A DNA stretch of 64,000 nt from Geodermatophilus marinus (GTDB taxonomy: Bacteria > Actinomycetota > Actinomycetes > Mycobacteriales > Geodermatophilaceae). Positions 40,852 to 50,126 of the stretch are shown here, one piece after another. Under the pieces are notes generated by a model. It was not told the DNA's origin. It saw nothing but the letters and a program-made list of their open reading frames with translations, and searched no databases. The stretch covers positions 62,001 through 126,000 of the forward strand of contig NZ_QVQH01000005.1 of assembly GCF_003428645.1 (NCBI RefSeq), read 5' to 3'. A program made the position numbers and the translations under genes. How positions within the stretch are numbered: position 1 is the first letter of the stretch; each line of letters starts with the position of its first letter.

Positions 40852-41727
40852 TCAGGGGGTGGGGGCGTTCGGGAAGTGCTCGGCGACCAGCGCCCGGATG
40901 GCCTCGAGCATCCGGATGCCGGACTCGCGGGCCTGGTCGTCCCAGCCGAAGACGCAGGTGGTGAGGACGCCGTCGAAGCCGACGCCGGCCAGCGCCGCGA
41001 AGGCCTCGTCGAAGTCCACGTCGCCGCGGCCGATCTCCATGTGCTGGTGGACGCGCGTCGTGTTGCCCGGCGGGTTGGTGATGTAGCGCAACCCGTCGGA
41101 GGCCCGGTGGTCCATCGAGTCGGCGACGTGCACGTGCGTCAGCAGCTCGCCGGCGCGGGCGATGATCCCCGGCGCGTCGTCGCCCTGGTGGAACGTGTGG
41201 GGCAGGCAGTACAGGAAGGACGCGCACGGCGAGTCGATGCCGCGGACCATGTCGACCGCAGGGGACCCGAGCTCGATGAAGTCGTCCGGGTGCGGCTCGA
41301 GGGCGAGCCTGATGCCCTCGCGCTCGAACACCGGCAGCAGCTCCTCCATCGAGCGCCAGAACATCGCCTCGGCGAGCTCGGGCGCCTCCGGGCGGCCGTT
41401 GAACTCGCTGTTCATCGTGTCCACGCCCAGCTCGGCGCAGATCTCGATGGCCCGCCGCCAGTAGCGGACGGCGGCCTGCCGCTCGACCTCGTCCGGCCCC
41501 GACCAGCGCATCACCGGCAGCAGCGAGGTCACGCCGACCCCGGCGTCGGCCAGCCTCGACCGGAAGGCGCGCACCGTGGCCAGGTCGACCCGGGGGTGCT
41601 TGAAGAACGGGATGAAGTCCTCGCGCGGCGAGAGCTCGATCCACTCGTAGCCCATCGAGGCCACCACGTCGGGCAGCTCCAGCAGCGGCGTGGTCCGCAG
41701 CATCTGCGGGTCCAGGGCGATCCTCAT
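40852..41727 (-). CDS. iolH: sugar phosphate isomerase/epimerase, IolH-like
   Basis: A 291-residue TIM-barrel of the xylose-isomerase-like family. Metal-site segments are visible: [10 protein letters not shown] (Glu), [26 protein letters not shown] and [14 protein letters not shown]. Proteins of this branch sit in inositol operons as IolH, whose reaction is not well established. It overlaps iolG by 4 bases (ATGA), so it is expressed with it. An epimerase for inositol stereoisomers is a plausible role. Confidence 0.82.
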   Translation of the reverse strand: MRIALDPQMLRTTPLLELPDVVASMGYEWIELSPREDFIPFFKHPRVDLATVRAFRSRLADAGVGVTSLLPVMRWSGPDEVERQAAVRYWRRAIEICAELGVDTMNSEFNGRPEAPELAEAMFWRSMEELLPVFEREGIRLALEPHPDDFIELGSPAVDMVRGIDSPCASFLYCLPHTFHQGDDAPGIIARAGELLTHVHVADSMDHRASDGLRYITNPPGNTTRVHQHMEIGRGDVDFDEAFAALAGVGFDGVLTTCVFGWDDQARESGIRMLEAIRALVAEHFPNAPTP

Positions 41728-42809
41728 GACCGGCCTTCTCGCGGTGCCATCCGGACCTCCGTGCGCCGGCCGCTGCGCAGGGCCTCGACGCCGGCCTCGG
41801 CGACGGCCGCGGCCGCGTACCCGTCCCAGACGCCCGGGCCGTCGGTGCCGCCGCGGCGGGCCGCGTCGACCCAGCGCTGCACCTGGACGTCGTAGGCGCG
41901 CCCGAACCGCACGCGGAAGTCGGGGGCGATCGTCGTGCTGCGCGCGGCCCCGCGGGGCCCCGCACCCACCCGCACCAGGCCCTGGTCGAGGCCGATGACC
42001 GCGCTGCCGTCCTCGCCGACCACCTCGGTGCGCACCTCGTAGCCGATGCCGGTGCTCACGAAGGCCTCGACGTCCACCAGCCGGCCGCCGGTGGTCTCGA
42101 GGAGCACCAGCAGCGGGTCGGACTGCCCGGGCAGCGCGTGCCGGGTGGCCCGCGGCCGGAGCACGGTCACCGCGGTGATCTCCTCGTCGAGGAGGAACCG
42201 GGTGACGTCGACCTCGTGCACGACCGAGTCGGTGATCGTCAGCTCGCTGCCGAAGTGCGGTGGGACGGCGGCGTTGCGGTGAGCGCAGTGCAGCAGCAGC
42301 GGCTCGCCGATCCCACCGGAGGCGATCAGTGCCCGCAGCTGGGCGTACTCCGGGTCGAAGCGGCGCATGAAGCCGACCTGGACCAGGCGTCGCCCGGTCC
42401 GCGCGGCGTACGCGTCCTCGGCCCGGACGACGGCCAGCGAGCTGGCCGCGTCCAGGGTCAGCGGCTTCTCGCAGAGCACCGGCAGGCCTCGGTCGATGCA
42501 GGCGAGCAGCTGCTCCTCGTGGAACTGCCCGGGCGTGGCGATCACGACGGCGTCGACCTCGGGGTCGGCGATGGCGGCGAGCGGGTCGGTGACCACCCGG
42601 GCCCCGGGCACCGTGCCGGCGACCTGCTCGGCGCGCTCGGCGGACGCGTCGCTGACGGCGACCACCCGGGCGCCGGAGATCCGCGCGTGCAGGCGGGCGA
42701 CGTGGTCGGCGCCCATCAGGCCGACGCCCAGCACGGCCACGCGCAGCTCGGTGGCGGGGACCTCGGTGCGGGCCGGCAGGACGCCCGCGACGGTCTCGGC
42801 GGTGGTCAT
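41724..42809 (-). CDS. iolG: inositol 2-dehydrogenase family protein (Gfo/Idh/MocA)
   Basis: A 361-residue NAD-dependent dehydrogenase that would oxidise myo-inositol to scyllo-inosose, the first pathway step. Signs: the Rossmann start [20 protein letters not shown] (about residues 24-43), the conserved CEKPLT (about 111-116), and the active-site region [14 protein letters not shown], in which Asp and His are catalytic in this family. The ATG overlaps the iolE stop by 4 bases, and its own stop overlaps the iolH start. Other Gfo/Idh members of the cluster are not seen, so this is probably the only inositol dehydrogenase in the window. Confidence 0.92.
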   Translation of the reverse strand: MTTAETVAGVLPARTEVPATELRVAVLGVGLMGADHVARLHARISGARVVAVSDASAERAEQVAGTVPGARVVTDPLAAIADPEVDAVVIATPGQFHEEQLLACIDRGLPVLCEKPLTLDAASSLAVVRAEDAYAARTGRRLVQVGFMRRFDPEYAQLRALIASGGIGEPLLLHCAHRNAAVPPHFGSELTITDSVVHEVDVTRFLLDEEITAVTVLRPRATRHALPGQSDPLLVLLETTGGRLVDVEAFVSTGIGYEVRTEVVGEDGSAVIGLDQGLVRVGAGPRGAARSTTIAPDFRVRFGRAYDVQVQRWVDAARRGGTDGPGVWDGYAAAAVAEAGVEALRSGRRTEVRMAPREGRS

Positions 42810-43792
42810 GCCCGGCCTCCCCCGGGGACCGCGGTGCGCGGCGTGCCGATCTCCAGCGAGCGCAGCCCGCAGGAGCCGATGTGGCGGTGGGTGCGCTGCG
42901 CGATGCCGAACGGCAGGTCCGGGTCGCAGGGGTAGAGGTCGTGCTCGACGATCGCGAAGACGTCCAGGCCCAGCTCCTCCACCGCCTCGAGCAGCGGTGG
43001 GAGGTCGGGCACGCCGTTCGGCGGCTCGATCATGGCGCCCAGCTGCACCGCCTGGGGGAAGGGGATGTCCTCGGCGTGCACCCGCTCGATCACGGCCGGG
43101 TCGACCTGCTTGAGGTGCAGGTAGCCGATCCGCTCGGGGTAGCGGCGGATCAGGTCCAGGTTGTCGCCGCCGTAGTAGCTGACGTGACCGGTGTCCAGGC
43201 ACAGCGGCACGTACGACGGGTCGGTCTCGGCCAGGAAGCGCTCGATGTCGTGCTGGTGGCCGACGTGGCTGTCGGCGTGCGGGTGGAAGGCGACGGACAG
43301 GCCGTACTCCTCCTGCACCGCCCGGCCCAGCCGGTCCATCCCGGTGGCCAGGCGCGCCCACCCCTCGGCGGGCAGGTCGCGCGGCTCGACGGCCGCACCG
43401 GTCCGGTGGTCGCGCCAGACGTCGGGGATGACGACGACGTGGGTGCCGCCCACGGCCCGGGTGAGGGCCGCGACATCGGTGACCTGGCGCCACACCGCGT
43501 CCCACGAGTCGGGCCGGTGCAGGTGCTCGAACACCGTGCCGGCCGAGACCCTCAGCCCCCGCGCGCCGAGCTCGTCGGCCAGCCGCGACGGGTCGGTGGG
43601 GAGGTAGCCGTAGGGGCCGAGCTCGATCCACTCGTACCCGGAGGCGCTCACCTCGTCGAGGAAGCGCTGCCAGGGCACCTGCACGGGGTCGTCGGGGAAC
43701 CACACCCCCCACGAGTCGGGGGCCGACCCGACCCGGATCCGGGGGCCGCCCGGGCCGGTCGGCGTGCTCGCCGCTGAGCTCTGCGCGGTCAT
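42806..43792 (-). CDS. iolE: inosose dehydratase, IolE type
   Basis: A 328-residue TIM-barrel that removes water from scyllo-inosose to give the diketone used by IolD. The characteristic IolE start is present ([17 protein letters not shown] at about residues 19-35), then [13 protein letters not shown], and the metal-site segments [25 protein letters not shown] and [14 protein letters not shown] at 43792, 25 bases after the iolD stop, within the operon. The C-terminus carries about 25 extra residues after the barrel ([15 protein letters not shown]). Confidence 0.93.
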   Translation of the reverse strand: MTAQSSAASTPTGPGGPRIRVGSAPDSWGVWFPDDPVQVPWQRFLDEVSASGYEWIELGPYGYLPTDPSRLADELGARGLRVSAGTVFEHLHRPDSWDAVWRQVTDVAALTRAVGGTHVVVIPDVWRDHRTGAAVEPRDLPAEGWARLATGMDRLGRAVQEEYGLSVAFHPHADSHVGHQHDIERFLAETDPSYVPLCLDTGHVSYYGGDNLDLIRRYPERIGYLHLKQVDPAVIERVHAEDIPFPQAVQLGAMIEPPNGVPDLPPLLEAVEELGLDVFAIVEHDLYPCDPDLPFGIAQRTHRHIGSCGLRSLEIGTPRTAVPGGGRA

Positions 43793-43817
43793 TCGTCTCT
43801 CCTCCGGGGTGGGGTGC

Positions 43818-45767
43818 TCAGGACTCGGTGGTGGGCCGCTCGGACGGCGCCAGGGGGGTGCGCTGGACGGCTTTCCAGCGGTCGTAGACCGCCCGGGCCT
43901 CCTGGGTGCTCCGCAGGGTGGAGACCTCGCCGACCGGGACGTCCCACCACGACCCGCTGGACGGGGCGTCGACCAGCGGGTCGGTCTCGACGTGCACGAC
44001 CGTGGTGCGGTCGGCGGCCTTGGCCTTGCGCAGGGCGGCCTCGAGGCTCGGGCCGTCCTGGGCCACCAGCACGTCGACGCCCAGGCTGGCGGCGTTGGCG
44101 GCCAGGTCGACCGGGAGGACGTCGCCCTCGAGCCGGCCGCGGGCGTCGCGGTAGCGGTACCGGGTGCCGAAGCGCTGCGACCCGAGCTGCTCGGACAGCG
44201 CGCCGATCGAGGCGAAACCGTGGTTCTGCACCAGGACGACGACGACCTTCACGCCCTCCTGGACGGCGGTGACCAGCTCGGTGGCCATCATCAGGTAGGA
44301 GCCGTCGCCGACCATGACGAAGACGTCGCGGTCGGGGCTGGCCATGGCCACGCCGATGCCGCCGGCGACCTCGTAGCCCATGCAGGAGTAGCCGTACTCG
44401 ACGTGGTAGCCCTTGGGGTCGCGGGTGCGCCACATCTTGTGCAGGTCGCCGGGCATCGAGCCGGCCGCGCACACCACGACGTCCCGCGGCGCGGACACGT
44501 CGTTGACCAGCCCGATGACCTCGTTCTGGGTCAGCCGGCCGCCCTCCCCGGCACCCGGGGTGGCCGGGTGGTAGGCGGCCTCCACGATGCGGTCCCACTC
44601 CGCGGCCAGCTCGGCGGTGCGGGCGCGGTGGCCGTCGTCGACCGACCAGCCGGCCAGCGCCGCGGTCAGCGCGGTCAGCGCCTCCCGCGCGTCGGCCTGC
44701 ACCACGACGCCGGCGTTCTTCACGGTGTCCAGCGCGGCGACGTTGACGTTGACGAAGCGGACGCCCGGGTCGTTGAACGCCGTCCGCGAGGCGGTGGTGA
44801 AGTCCTGGTAGCGGGTGCCGATGCCGATGACGACGTCGGCGTCCCGGGCCAGGGCGTTGGCGGCCGTGGTGCCGGTCGAGCCGATGGCGCCGACCGACTG
44901 CGGGTGGTCGTAGGGGAGGGCGCCCTTGCCGGCCTGGGTCTGGCCGACCGGGATGCCGGTGGCGCGGGCGAAGGCGTCGAGGGCGTCGGTGGCGCCGGAG
45001 TAGACGACCCCGCCGCCGGCGACCACGAGCGGCCGGCGGGCCGAGCGGATCACCTCGACGGCGCGGGCCAGGGCGGCCGGCTCGGGCAGCGGGCGCCCGA
45101 CGTGCCAGGTGCGCTCCGCGAAGAGCGCCACCGGCCAGTCGAAGGCCTCGGCCTGCACGTCCTGCGGGAGGCACAGGGTGACCGCGCCGGTCTCGGCCGG
45201 GTCGGTGAGCACCCGCACGGCCGCGAGCAGGGCGGCCGGCAGCTGCTCCGGCCGCCAGATCCGGTCGAAGTAGCGCGAGACCGGGCGGAAGGCGTCGTTG
45301 ACCGTGACGTCGCCGCTGTCGGGCCGCTCGAGCTCCTGCAGCAGCGGGCTCGCCGACCGGGTGGCGAAGGTGTCGGCCGGGAGCAGCAGCACCGGAAGCC
45401 GGTTGATGGTGGCCAGGGCCGCGCCGGTGACCATGTTCGTGGCGCCGGGGCCGACGCTGGTCGAGACCGCCCAGGTCTGCAGCCGGTCCCGGGCCCGGGC
45501 GTAGGCGACGGCGGTGTGCACCACGGCCTGCTCGTTGCGGCCCAGCACGTAGGGCAGCGCGCCGGGCTCGTCGACCTCGGCCTGCAGCAGGGCCTGGCCG
45601 AGCCCGGCGACGTTGCCGTGGCCGAAGATGCCGAAGCAGCCGGCGAACAGGCGCTGCCGCTGCCCGTCGCGCTCGGTGTGCTGCTGGGCGAGGAAGCGGA
45701 CGACGGCCTGGGAGACGGTGAGCCGCACCGTCTCCTCGGCGGCCGGCGGCGGGAAGTGGTCGCTCAC
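43818..45767 (-). CDS. iolD: 3D-(3,5/4)-trihydroxycyclohexane-1,2-dione hydrolase
   Basis: A 649-residue thiamine-diphosphate enzyme that opens the cyclic diketone to 5-deoxy-glucuronate. The N-terminal pyrimidine domain has FGHGNVAGLGQAL and the conserved Glu region; the centre has VVAGGGVVYSGA; the C-terminal domain has the TPP motif MVGDGSYLMM...VVLVQNHGFASIG. GTG overlaps the iolB stop by 4 bases (GTGA). Its length and all conserved segments fit functional IolD. Confidence 0.95.
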   Translation of the reverse strand: MSDHFPPPAAEETVRLTVSQAVVRFLAQQHTERDGQRQRLFAGCFGIFGHGNVAGLGQALLQAEVDEPGALPYVLGRNEQAVVHTAVAYARARDRLQTWAVSTSVGPGATNMVTGAALATINRLPVLLLPADTFATRSASPLLQELERPDSGDVTVNDAFRPVSRYFDRIWRPEQLPAALLAAVRVLTDPAETGAVTLCLPQDVQAEAFDWPVALFAERTWHVGRPLPEPAALARAVEVIRSARRPLVVAGGGVVYSGATDALDAFARATGIPVGQTQAGKGALPYDHPQSVGAIGSTGTTAANALARDADVVIGIGTRYQDFTTASRTAFNDPGVRFVNVNVAALDTVKNAGVVVQADAREALTALTAALAGWSVDDGHRARTAELAAEWDRIVEAAYHPATPGAGEGGRLTQNEVIGLVNDVSAPRDVVVCAAGSMPGDLHKMWRTRDPKGYHVEYGYSCMGYEVAGGIGVAMASPDRDVFVMVGDGSYLMMATELVTAVQEGVKVVVVLVQNHGFASIGALSEQLGSQRFGTRYRYRDARGRLEGDVLPVDLAANAASLGVDVLVAQDGPSLEAALRKAKAADRTTVVHVETDPLVDAPSSGSWWDVPVGEVSTLRSTQEARAVYDRWKAVQRTPLAPSERPTTES

Positions 45768-46675
45768 GGTCGGGACGCTCCGTCCTGGGGTCGGCCGGCG
45801 GGGGGAGTGAGGGGCAGGCGCGGGTCGAGGTCCTCCCCGGCCCAGGTGTCGCGCACCCAGGCGTGCTGCGGGTCGTCGACGATCCGCCAGGCGCGCTCGG
45901 GGCCGGGGCCGGCCATGACGTTGAGGTAGTAGAGGTCGTGGCCGGGCGCGGCGATCGACGGCCCGTGCCAGCCGTGGGGGACGAGGACGACGTCGCGGTC
46001 GCGGACCTCGGCGAGGACGTCGATCGGCCGCTCGGGGGTGCCGTAGACGCGGTGGTAGGCGAGGCCGGCCTCCCCGTGCGGGCCGGGGGCCACCTCGAAG
46101 TAGTAGATCTCCTCGAGCTCGGTCTCCTCCGCCGAGGTCTCGTCGTGCTTGTGCGGCGGGTAGGAGGACCAGTTGCCGCCCGGGGTGAGGACCTCGCAGG
46201 CGATGATCGAGTCGGCCTCGAACACCCCCGCGGTGGCGAAGTTGTTCACCTGCCGGCTGCACCGCCCGGCGCCGCGCAGCTCCACCGGTACCCCGGCCGC
46301 CGGGCCGTGGCGGACCGGCAGCCGCCGGGAGGCGCGGGCGCTGCAGAGGGCGAACCGGCCGCCGCTCTCGCTGGCGAGCTCGGCGGTGCTGCCCAGCGGC
46401 AGGTAGGCGAAGTCGGTGGGCCCGGCGAAGACACCGGCCCGGCCGGCGAGGGTCAGCGCCTGCCCCTCGCAGCGGACGGTGAGCGAGCCGGACAGCGGGA
46501 CGACGAGCACCTCGTCGTCCCCGGTGCCGAGCGTGTGGACGCCGCCGGCGGGCAGCTCGAGGACGCGCAGCCCGGCGTGGCCCCAGCCGGCGGACCCCGG
46601 CGTGACCTCGACGGCGTACGGGCCGGAGGCGGCGCTGCCGGCCGGCAGGTGCAGCGAGCGGGTGGTCGCGGTCAC
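45764..46675 (-). CDS. iolB: 5-deoxy-glucuronate isomerase
   Basis: A 303-residue bicupin that converts 5-deoxy-glucuronate to 2-deoxy-5-keto-gluconate. The second cupin carries the IolB signature NWSSYPPHKHDE and VLVPHGWHGPSIAAPGHDLYYLNVMAG, giving the metal-binding His and Glu. GTG overlaps the preceding gene by 4 bases, as does its stop with iolD. Length is normal for the family. Confidence 0.95.
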   Translation of the reverse strand: MTATTRSLHLPAGSAASGPYAVEVTPGSAGWGHAGLRVLELPAGGVHTLGTGDDEVLVVPLSGSLTVRCEGQALTLAGRAGVFAGPTDFAYLPLGSTAELASESGGRFALCSARASRRLPVRHGPAAGVPVELRGAGRCSRQVNNFATAGVFEADSIIACEVLTPGGNWSSYPPHKHDETSAEETELEEIYYFEVAPGPHGEAGLAYHRVYGTPERPIDVLAEVRDRDVVLVPHGWHGPSIAAPGHDLYYLNVMAGPGPERAWRIVDDPQHAWVRDTWAGEDLDPRLPLTPPAGRPQDGASRP

Positions 46676-47610
46676 CGGGCGCCCCCCGGGTGGACCAGCC
46701 CGACCGCGGTGTCCACGGCGGCGGCGACGTCGTCGTCCGGGGGGTAGAGGAGCGTCCGGCCCACCACGAGGCCGCGGACCGAGGGCAGGGCCAGGGCGTC
46801 CTGCCACTGCGCGTAGGTCTCCTCGGGCCGGCGGGAGGGGTCGCCGCCGAGCAGCAGGGTGGGCAGCGTGGTGGCGTCCATGACCCGGGCCATCTCGGTG
46901 ACCACGGGCAGCTTGAGCCAGGTGAACGCGGAGGTGGCGCCCAGGCCCTGGGCGATGTGCACCGACCTGATGACCGCGTCGGGGCCGAGGTCGTTGACGA
47001 CCCGGCCGTCGACCCGCCGGGACAGGAACGGCTCGAGCATGGCGATCACGCCCGCGCGGGCCAGCTCGCTCACCGCCCGGCCGGCGCTCTCGAGCATGGC
47101 CACGGTCCCGGCGTCGTCGAGGTCGATGCGGTTGAGCATCTTGGCCGCGTCGAACCGGGCGTCGACGACCCCGGCCACGTCGTAGCCGGTCATGCGGTCG
47201 TCGAGCTCGAACGTCGCCCCGGCCAGCCCGCCGCGGTTCATCGAGGCGACCACGACCTTGTCCTCCAGGGCGCCGAGCAGGAGCAGGTCCTCGGCGATGT
47301 CGGCGGTGGCCAGCAGCCCGTCGACCCCGGGCCGGGCCAGGGCGGTCCGCAGCCGGTCGAGCATCTCGGTCCGGCTGTTCATCGCGGTGGGCCGGCCCTG
47401 CGCCGACAGCGCACCGCGGGCGGGGTGGTCGGCGGCGACGAGCATCAGCCGGCCGTCCTCGGGCAGGAACGAGGCGCGGCGCCGGCGGTCGGCCAGCGCG
47501 CGGCCGACCGCCCACGGGTCGCGGCTGCGCAGCTCGGTGATCTCGGCGTAGGTGCGGCAGCGGGGCGCGGGTGCCGCCACCTCGTCCAGGGTCAGGGCGG
47601 TGTCAGGCAC
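46672..47610 (-). CDS. Cgl0158-type (beta/alpha)8-barrel protein in the inositol operon
   Basis: A 312-residue protein of the DeoC/aldolase-like barrel group known from corynebacterial inositol clusters. Segments: RRRASFLPEDGRLMLVAADH, VDGLLATADIAEDLLLLGAL, KMLNRIDLDDAGTVAMLESA and TLLLGGDPSRRPEETYAQWQ. No class II aldolase (IolJ) lies in the window, and the position between iolC and iolB suggests that this protein does the aldol cleavage of 2-deoxy-5-keto-gluconate 6-phosphate; that is inference. The GTG has GGAGGAG upstream and lies within the end of iolC (8-base overlap). Confidence 0.85.
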   Translation of the reverse strand: MPDTALTLDEVAAPAPRCRTYAEITELRSRDPWAVGRALADRRRRASFLPEDGRLMLVAADHPARGALSAQGRPTAMNSRTEMLDRLRTALARPGVDGLLATADIAEDLLLLGALEDKVVVASMNRGGLAGATFELDDRMTGYDVAGVVDARFDAAKMLNRIDLDDAGTVAMLESAGRAVSELARAGVIAMLEPFLSRRVDGRVVNDLGPDAVIRSVHIAQGLGATSAFTWLKLPVVTEMARVMDATTLPTLLLGGDPSRRPEETYAQWQDALALPSVRGLVVGRTLLYPPDDDVAAAVDTAVGLVHPGGAR

Positions 47611-48577
47611 GGGTCTCCTCCAGGCGGGGCACGGGGTGGGCGGCGACGTGCGCGGCGACCTCGTCGGCGGTGGGCATGGCGGTCGAGCACTCCAGCCGCG
47701 AGGCGACGAGGGCGCCGGCAGCGTTGGCCGCGTGCAGCAGCTGCTCCAGCGGCCGGCCGGTGAGCAGGCCGTGGACCAGCGAGCCGCCGAACGCGTCGCC
47801 GGCGCCGAGGCCGTTGACGACGTCCACGGGGGTCGGGGGGACGACGACCCGCTCGGTGCGGGTCTTCCCGAGGACGCCGCGCGGCCCCTGCTTGACCACG
47901 GCGAGCTCCACCCCGGCGTCGAGGAGGGCGTCGGCGGCGCGGTCGGGGTCGGTCTCCCCGACGGCGACCTCGCACTCCTCGCGGTTGCCGACGGCCACCG
48001 TGACGTGGGGGAGGGCGGCACGCACCTGGGCGCTCGCCTCCTCGCGGGAGGCCCAGAAGACCGGACGGTAGTCGAGGTCCAGCACGGTGTGCCGGCGCCG
48101 GCCGCGGGCGGCCCAGGCGGCGTGGTGCGCCGACCGGCTGGGCTCCTCGGACAGGCCGGTCACCGTGGCCCAGAAGAGGTCGGCACCCCGGACGGCGTCG
48201 AGGTCGAGGTCCTCGGGGCGGACCTGCAGGTCCGGGGCCGTGGGGCGCCGGTAGAAGTAGAGGGGGAAGTCGTCGGGCGGGAAGACCTCGCAGAAGGTCA
48301 CCGGCGTGGGGTGGTCGGGGTCGACGACGACGAACCGGTCGTCGACCCCGAGGTCGCGCAGCGCCCGGCGCACGAAGCGGCCGAAGGGGTCTTCGCCCAC
48401 GCCGGTCACGAGGGCGGGGGAGTGCCCGAGGCGGGCCGCGGCGACGGCCACGTTGGCCGCGCTGCCGCCGAGGAACTTGCCGAACGTCTCGACGTCCTCG
48501 AGGCCGACCCCGGTCTGCAGCGGGTAGACGTCGACGCCGCTGCGGCCCATCACCACCACGTCGTGGGCGTTCTCCAC
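47603..48577 (-). CDS. iolC: 5-dehydro-2-deoxygluconokinase (PfkB family)
   Basis: A 324-residue ribokinase-fold kinase that phosphorylates 2-deoxy-5-keto-gluconate at C6. PfkB signature 1 is FLGGSAANVAVAAARLG (about residues 34-50), and signature 2 with the catalytic Asp is DVVNGLGAGDAFGGSLVHGL (about 245-264). GTG at 48577 follows GGAG. It is the first gene of the inositol operon. The 225-base region to the start of the divergent GntR gene holds the operator-like motif and an inverted repeat. Confidence 0.93.
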   Translation of the reverse strand: MENAHDVVVMGRSGVDVYPLQTGVGLEDVETFGKFLGGSAANVAVAAARLGHSPALVTGVGEDPFGRFVRRALRDLGVDDRFVVVDPDHPTPVTFCEVFPPDDFPLYFYRRPTAPDLQVRPEDLDLDAVRGADLFWATVTGLSEEPSRSAHHAAWAARGRRRHTVLDLDYRPVFWASREEASAQVRAALPHVTVAVGNREECEVAVGETDPDRAADALLDAGVELAVVKQGPRGVLGKTRTERVVVPPTPVDVVNGLGAGDAFGGSLVHGLLTGRPLEQLLHAANAAGALVASRLECSTAMPTADEVAAHVAAHPVPRLEETRA

Positions 48578-48621
48578 GGTGCGCTCCGTCCTGTCGGCGG
48601 TCTGTCGTCGGTCGTCTGCGA

Positions 48622-48639
48622 CTGTGCGCCACCGCACAG
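48622..48639. repeat. 18-bp inverted repeat upstream of iolC
   Basis: CTGTGCG-CCAC-CGCACAG, a perfect 7-bp inverted repeat with a 4-base centre, 45 bases before the iolC start. A leftward -35-like TTGACG (48650-48645) lies just outside it, so the repeat covers the probable promoter region of the inositol operon. It may be a second operator or a short RNA hairpin. Confidence 0.5.
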
Positions 48640-48655
48640 CACGCCGTCAAGACTT

Positions 48656-48667
48656 TGTCCTGACATA
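48656..48667. promoter_or_regulatory. operator-like motif 1 for the GntR regulator
   Basis: TGTCCTGACATA with palindromic core TGTC-CT-GACA, 79 bases before the iolC start and 78 to 136 bases before the possible GntR starts. The identical 12 bases occur at 49574-49585 on the other side of the GntR gene. GntR/HutC operators are short palindromes of this kind. Identity of the two copies is seen; the binding protein is inferred. Confidence 0.65.
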
Positions 48668-48802
48668 CGGACGAACTTTTGTGTCGACGACCGATTGCCC
48701 CGATGAGGTGAGGGCAGACCCGGTGCCCGGTGCGATCATGCGGGTGTGTCGCCGCCGCTCCGGCCGCGCGCCCGCCCGCACGAGGAGGACGAGGAGGACG
48801 AG

Positions 48803-49540
48803 GTGGCCGACGTGCCGACCTTCGACATCGACCGCTCCAGCCCCACGCCGCTGTGGTTCCAGCTGTCGCACGCCATCGAGAGCGCCATCTCGGAGGGGCG
48901 GCTGCCGACCGGGTCGCGGCTGGAGAACGAGCTCTCCCTCGCCGAGCGCTACGGGCTGTCGCGGCCCACCGTGCGGCGCGCGGTCCAGGAACTGGTCGAC
49001 AAGGGCCTCCTGGTGCGCAAGCGCGGGGTCGGGACGCAGGTCATCCAGCCGCACGTGCGCCGCTCCGTGGAGCTGACCAGCCTCTACGACGACCTGGCCC
49101 GCGGCGGCGAGAAGCCGACCACCGAGGTGCTCTCGCTGCAGCGGGTGCCCGCGCCGGCCGACGTCGCCGAGGAGCTGGACCTCGCGCCGGGCGAGGAGGT
49201 GGTGGCGCTGCGCCGGCTGCGGCGGACCCGCGGGGAGCCGCTGGCGCTGCTCACCAACTACCTGCCCGGGCGCTTCGAGCCGACGCTCGAGGAGCTCACC
49301 GAGCGCGGGCTCTACCAGTACCTGCGCGGGCAGGGGGTGCACCTGCGGGTGGCCCACCAGCGCATCGGCGCGCGGCTGGCGCGTGCGGACGAGGCGCGGC
49401 TGCTCGAGGAGCCGCCACGGTCGGCCCTGCTGACCATGCAGCGCACCGCCTTCGACGACAAGGGCGCCGCCGTCGAGCACGGCCGGCACGTCTACCGCGC
49501 GTCCCGCTACGACTTCGAGACCACGCTCGTCGGCCGCTGA
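48803..49540 (+). CDS. iolR: GntR/HutC-family regulator of the inositol operon
   Basis: A 245-residue regulator. The winged helix-turn-helix covers about residues 10-80 (LWFQLSHAIESAISEGRLPT, LSLAERYGLSRPTVRRAVQE). The UTRA/HutC ligand domain (about 95-240) has LRRTRGEPLALLTNYLPGR and the end ASRYDFETTLVGR. GTG at 48803 follows AGGAGG; GTG at 48746 gives a longer reading with an acidic repeat. It is divergent from iolC and flanked by two copies of one 12-bp motif. It would act as a repressor released by an inositol intermediate, as known for other Iol regulators. Confidence 0.88.
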   Translation: MADVPTFDIDRSSPTPLWFQLSHAIESAISEGRLPTGSRLENELSLAERYGLSRPTVRRAVQELVDKGLLVRKRGVGTQVIQPHVRRSVELTSLYDDLARGGEKPTTEVLSLQRVPAPADVAEELDLAPGEEVVALRRLRRTRGEPLALLTNYLPGRFEPTLEELTERGLYQYLRGQGVHLRVAHQRIGARLARADEARLLEEPPRSALLTMQRTAFDDKGAAVEHGRHVYRASRYDFETTLVGR

Positions 49541-49558
49541 GGATCTTCCGGCTCCCTC

Positions 49559-49587
49559 TTCACAAAGACGTAATGTCCTGACATAGT
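49559..49587 (+). promoter_or_regulatory. promoter with operator-like motif 2 before the tautomerase gene
   Basis: TTCACA (49559-49564), 17 bases, CATAGT (49582-49587). The 12-bp motif TGTCCTGACATA (49574-49585) lies over the spacer and -10. Expected start of transcription is near 49594, with the GTG at 49642. This suggests that the tautomerase belongs to the GntR (inositol) regulon. Confidence 0.55.
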
Positions 49588-49641
49588 CCTCGACGTGTGG
49601 CTGGCGTCACGCCGGCCGATCCCGCCGTCGAGGGAGTTCCC

Positions 49642-50034
49642 GTGCCCCTGGTCCGCATCGACGTCGTCGAGGGACGACGCACCCCCGAGCAGCTGCGGCT
49701 CCTGGCCGACACCGTCCAGGAGGTGCTGCTCGACGTGTTCGCCGCACCGCCCCGCGACCGCTACCAGGTCCTCACCGAGCACCGGCCCGGTCACCTCATC
49801 TGCGAGGACACCGGGCTGGGCATCGAGCGCACCGACGACCTCGTGGTGCTCCAGGTCGTCCAGCAGGGGCGGTCGGAGGAGCAGAAGCGGGCGCTCTACG
49901 CCCGGCTGTGCGAGCGCCTGGGCGAGGTGACCGGGTTGGCGCCCGGCGACCTCGTCGTCTCCGTCACCGCCAACACCCGGGCCGACTGGTCCTTCGGGCT
50001 CGGCCGCGCCCAGTTCCTCGACGGCGACCTCTGA
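49642..50034 (+). CDS. tautomerase-family protein
   Basis: A 130-residue protein of the 4-oxalocrotonate tautomerase superfamily. After removal of the initiator it starts with Pro, the catalytic base of the family (PLVRIDVVEGRRTPEQL). It is longer than classic 60-residue tautomerases and is thus of the fused-unit Tautomerase_2 type, with strands DLVVLQVVQQGR and DLVVSVTANTRADWSFG. GTG follows GAGGGAG. Its promoter carries the motif shared with the iolC/GntR region, so it may act on an enolisable inositol intermediate; that is inference. Confidence 0.82.
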   Translation: MPLVRIDVVEGRRTPEQLRLLADTVQEVLLDVFAAPPRDRYQVLTEHRPGHLICEDTGLGIERTDDLVVLQVVQQGRSEEQKRALYARLCERLGEVTGLAPGDLVVSVTANTRADWSFGLGRAQFLDGDL

Positions 50035-50126
50035 CCCCGGGCCCTGCCCCCGCCCGGCCCGCCCCTGGCCCTGCCCCGCCCGGCCCGCCCCCGCCCGTCT
50101 GGAGACCAGCCATGCCCGCACCGCGA

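Noticed and set aside
50036-50110. C-rich repeated stretch between the tautomerase and FUSC genes as a functional element
   Set aside because: It is low-complexity with imperfect repeats and no clear stem suitable for a terminator; nothing more can be supported.
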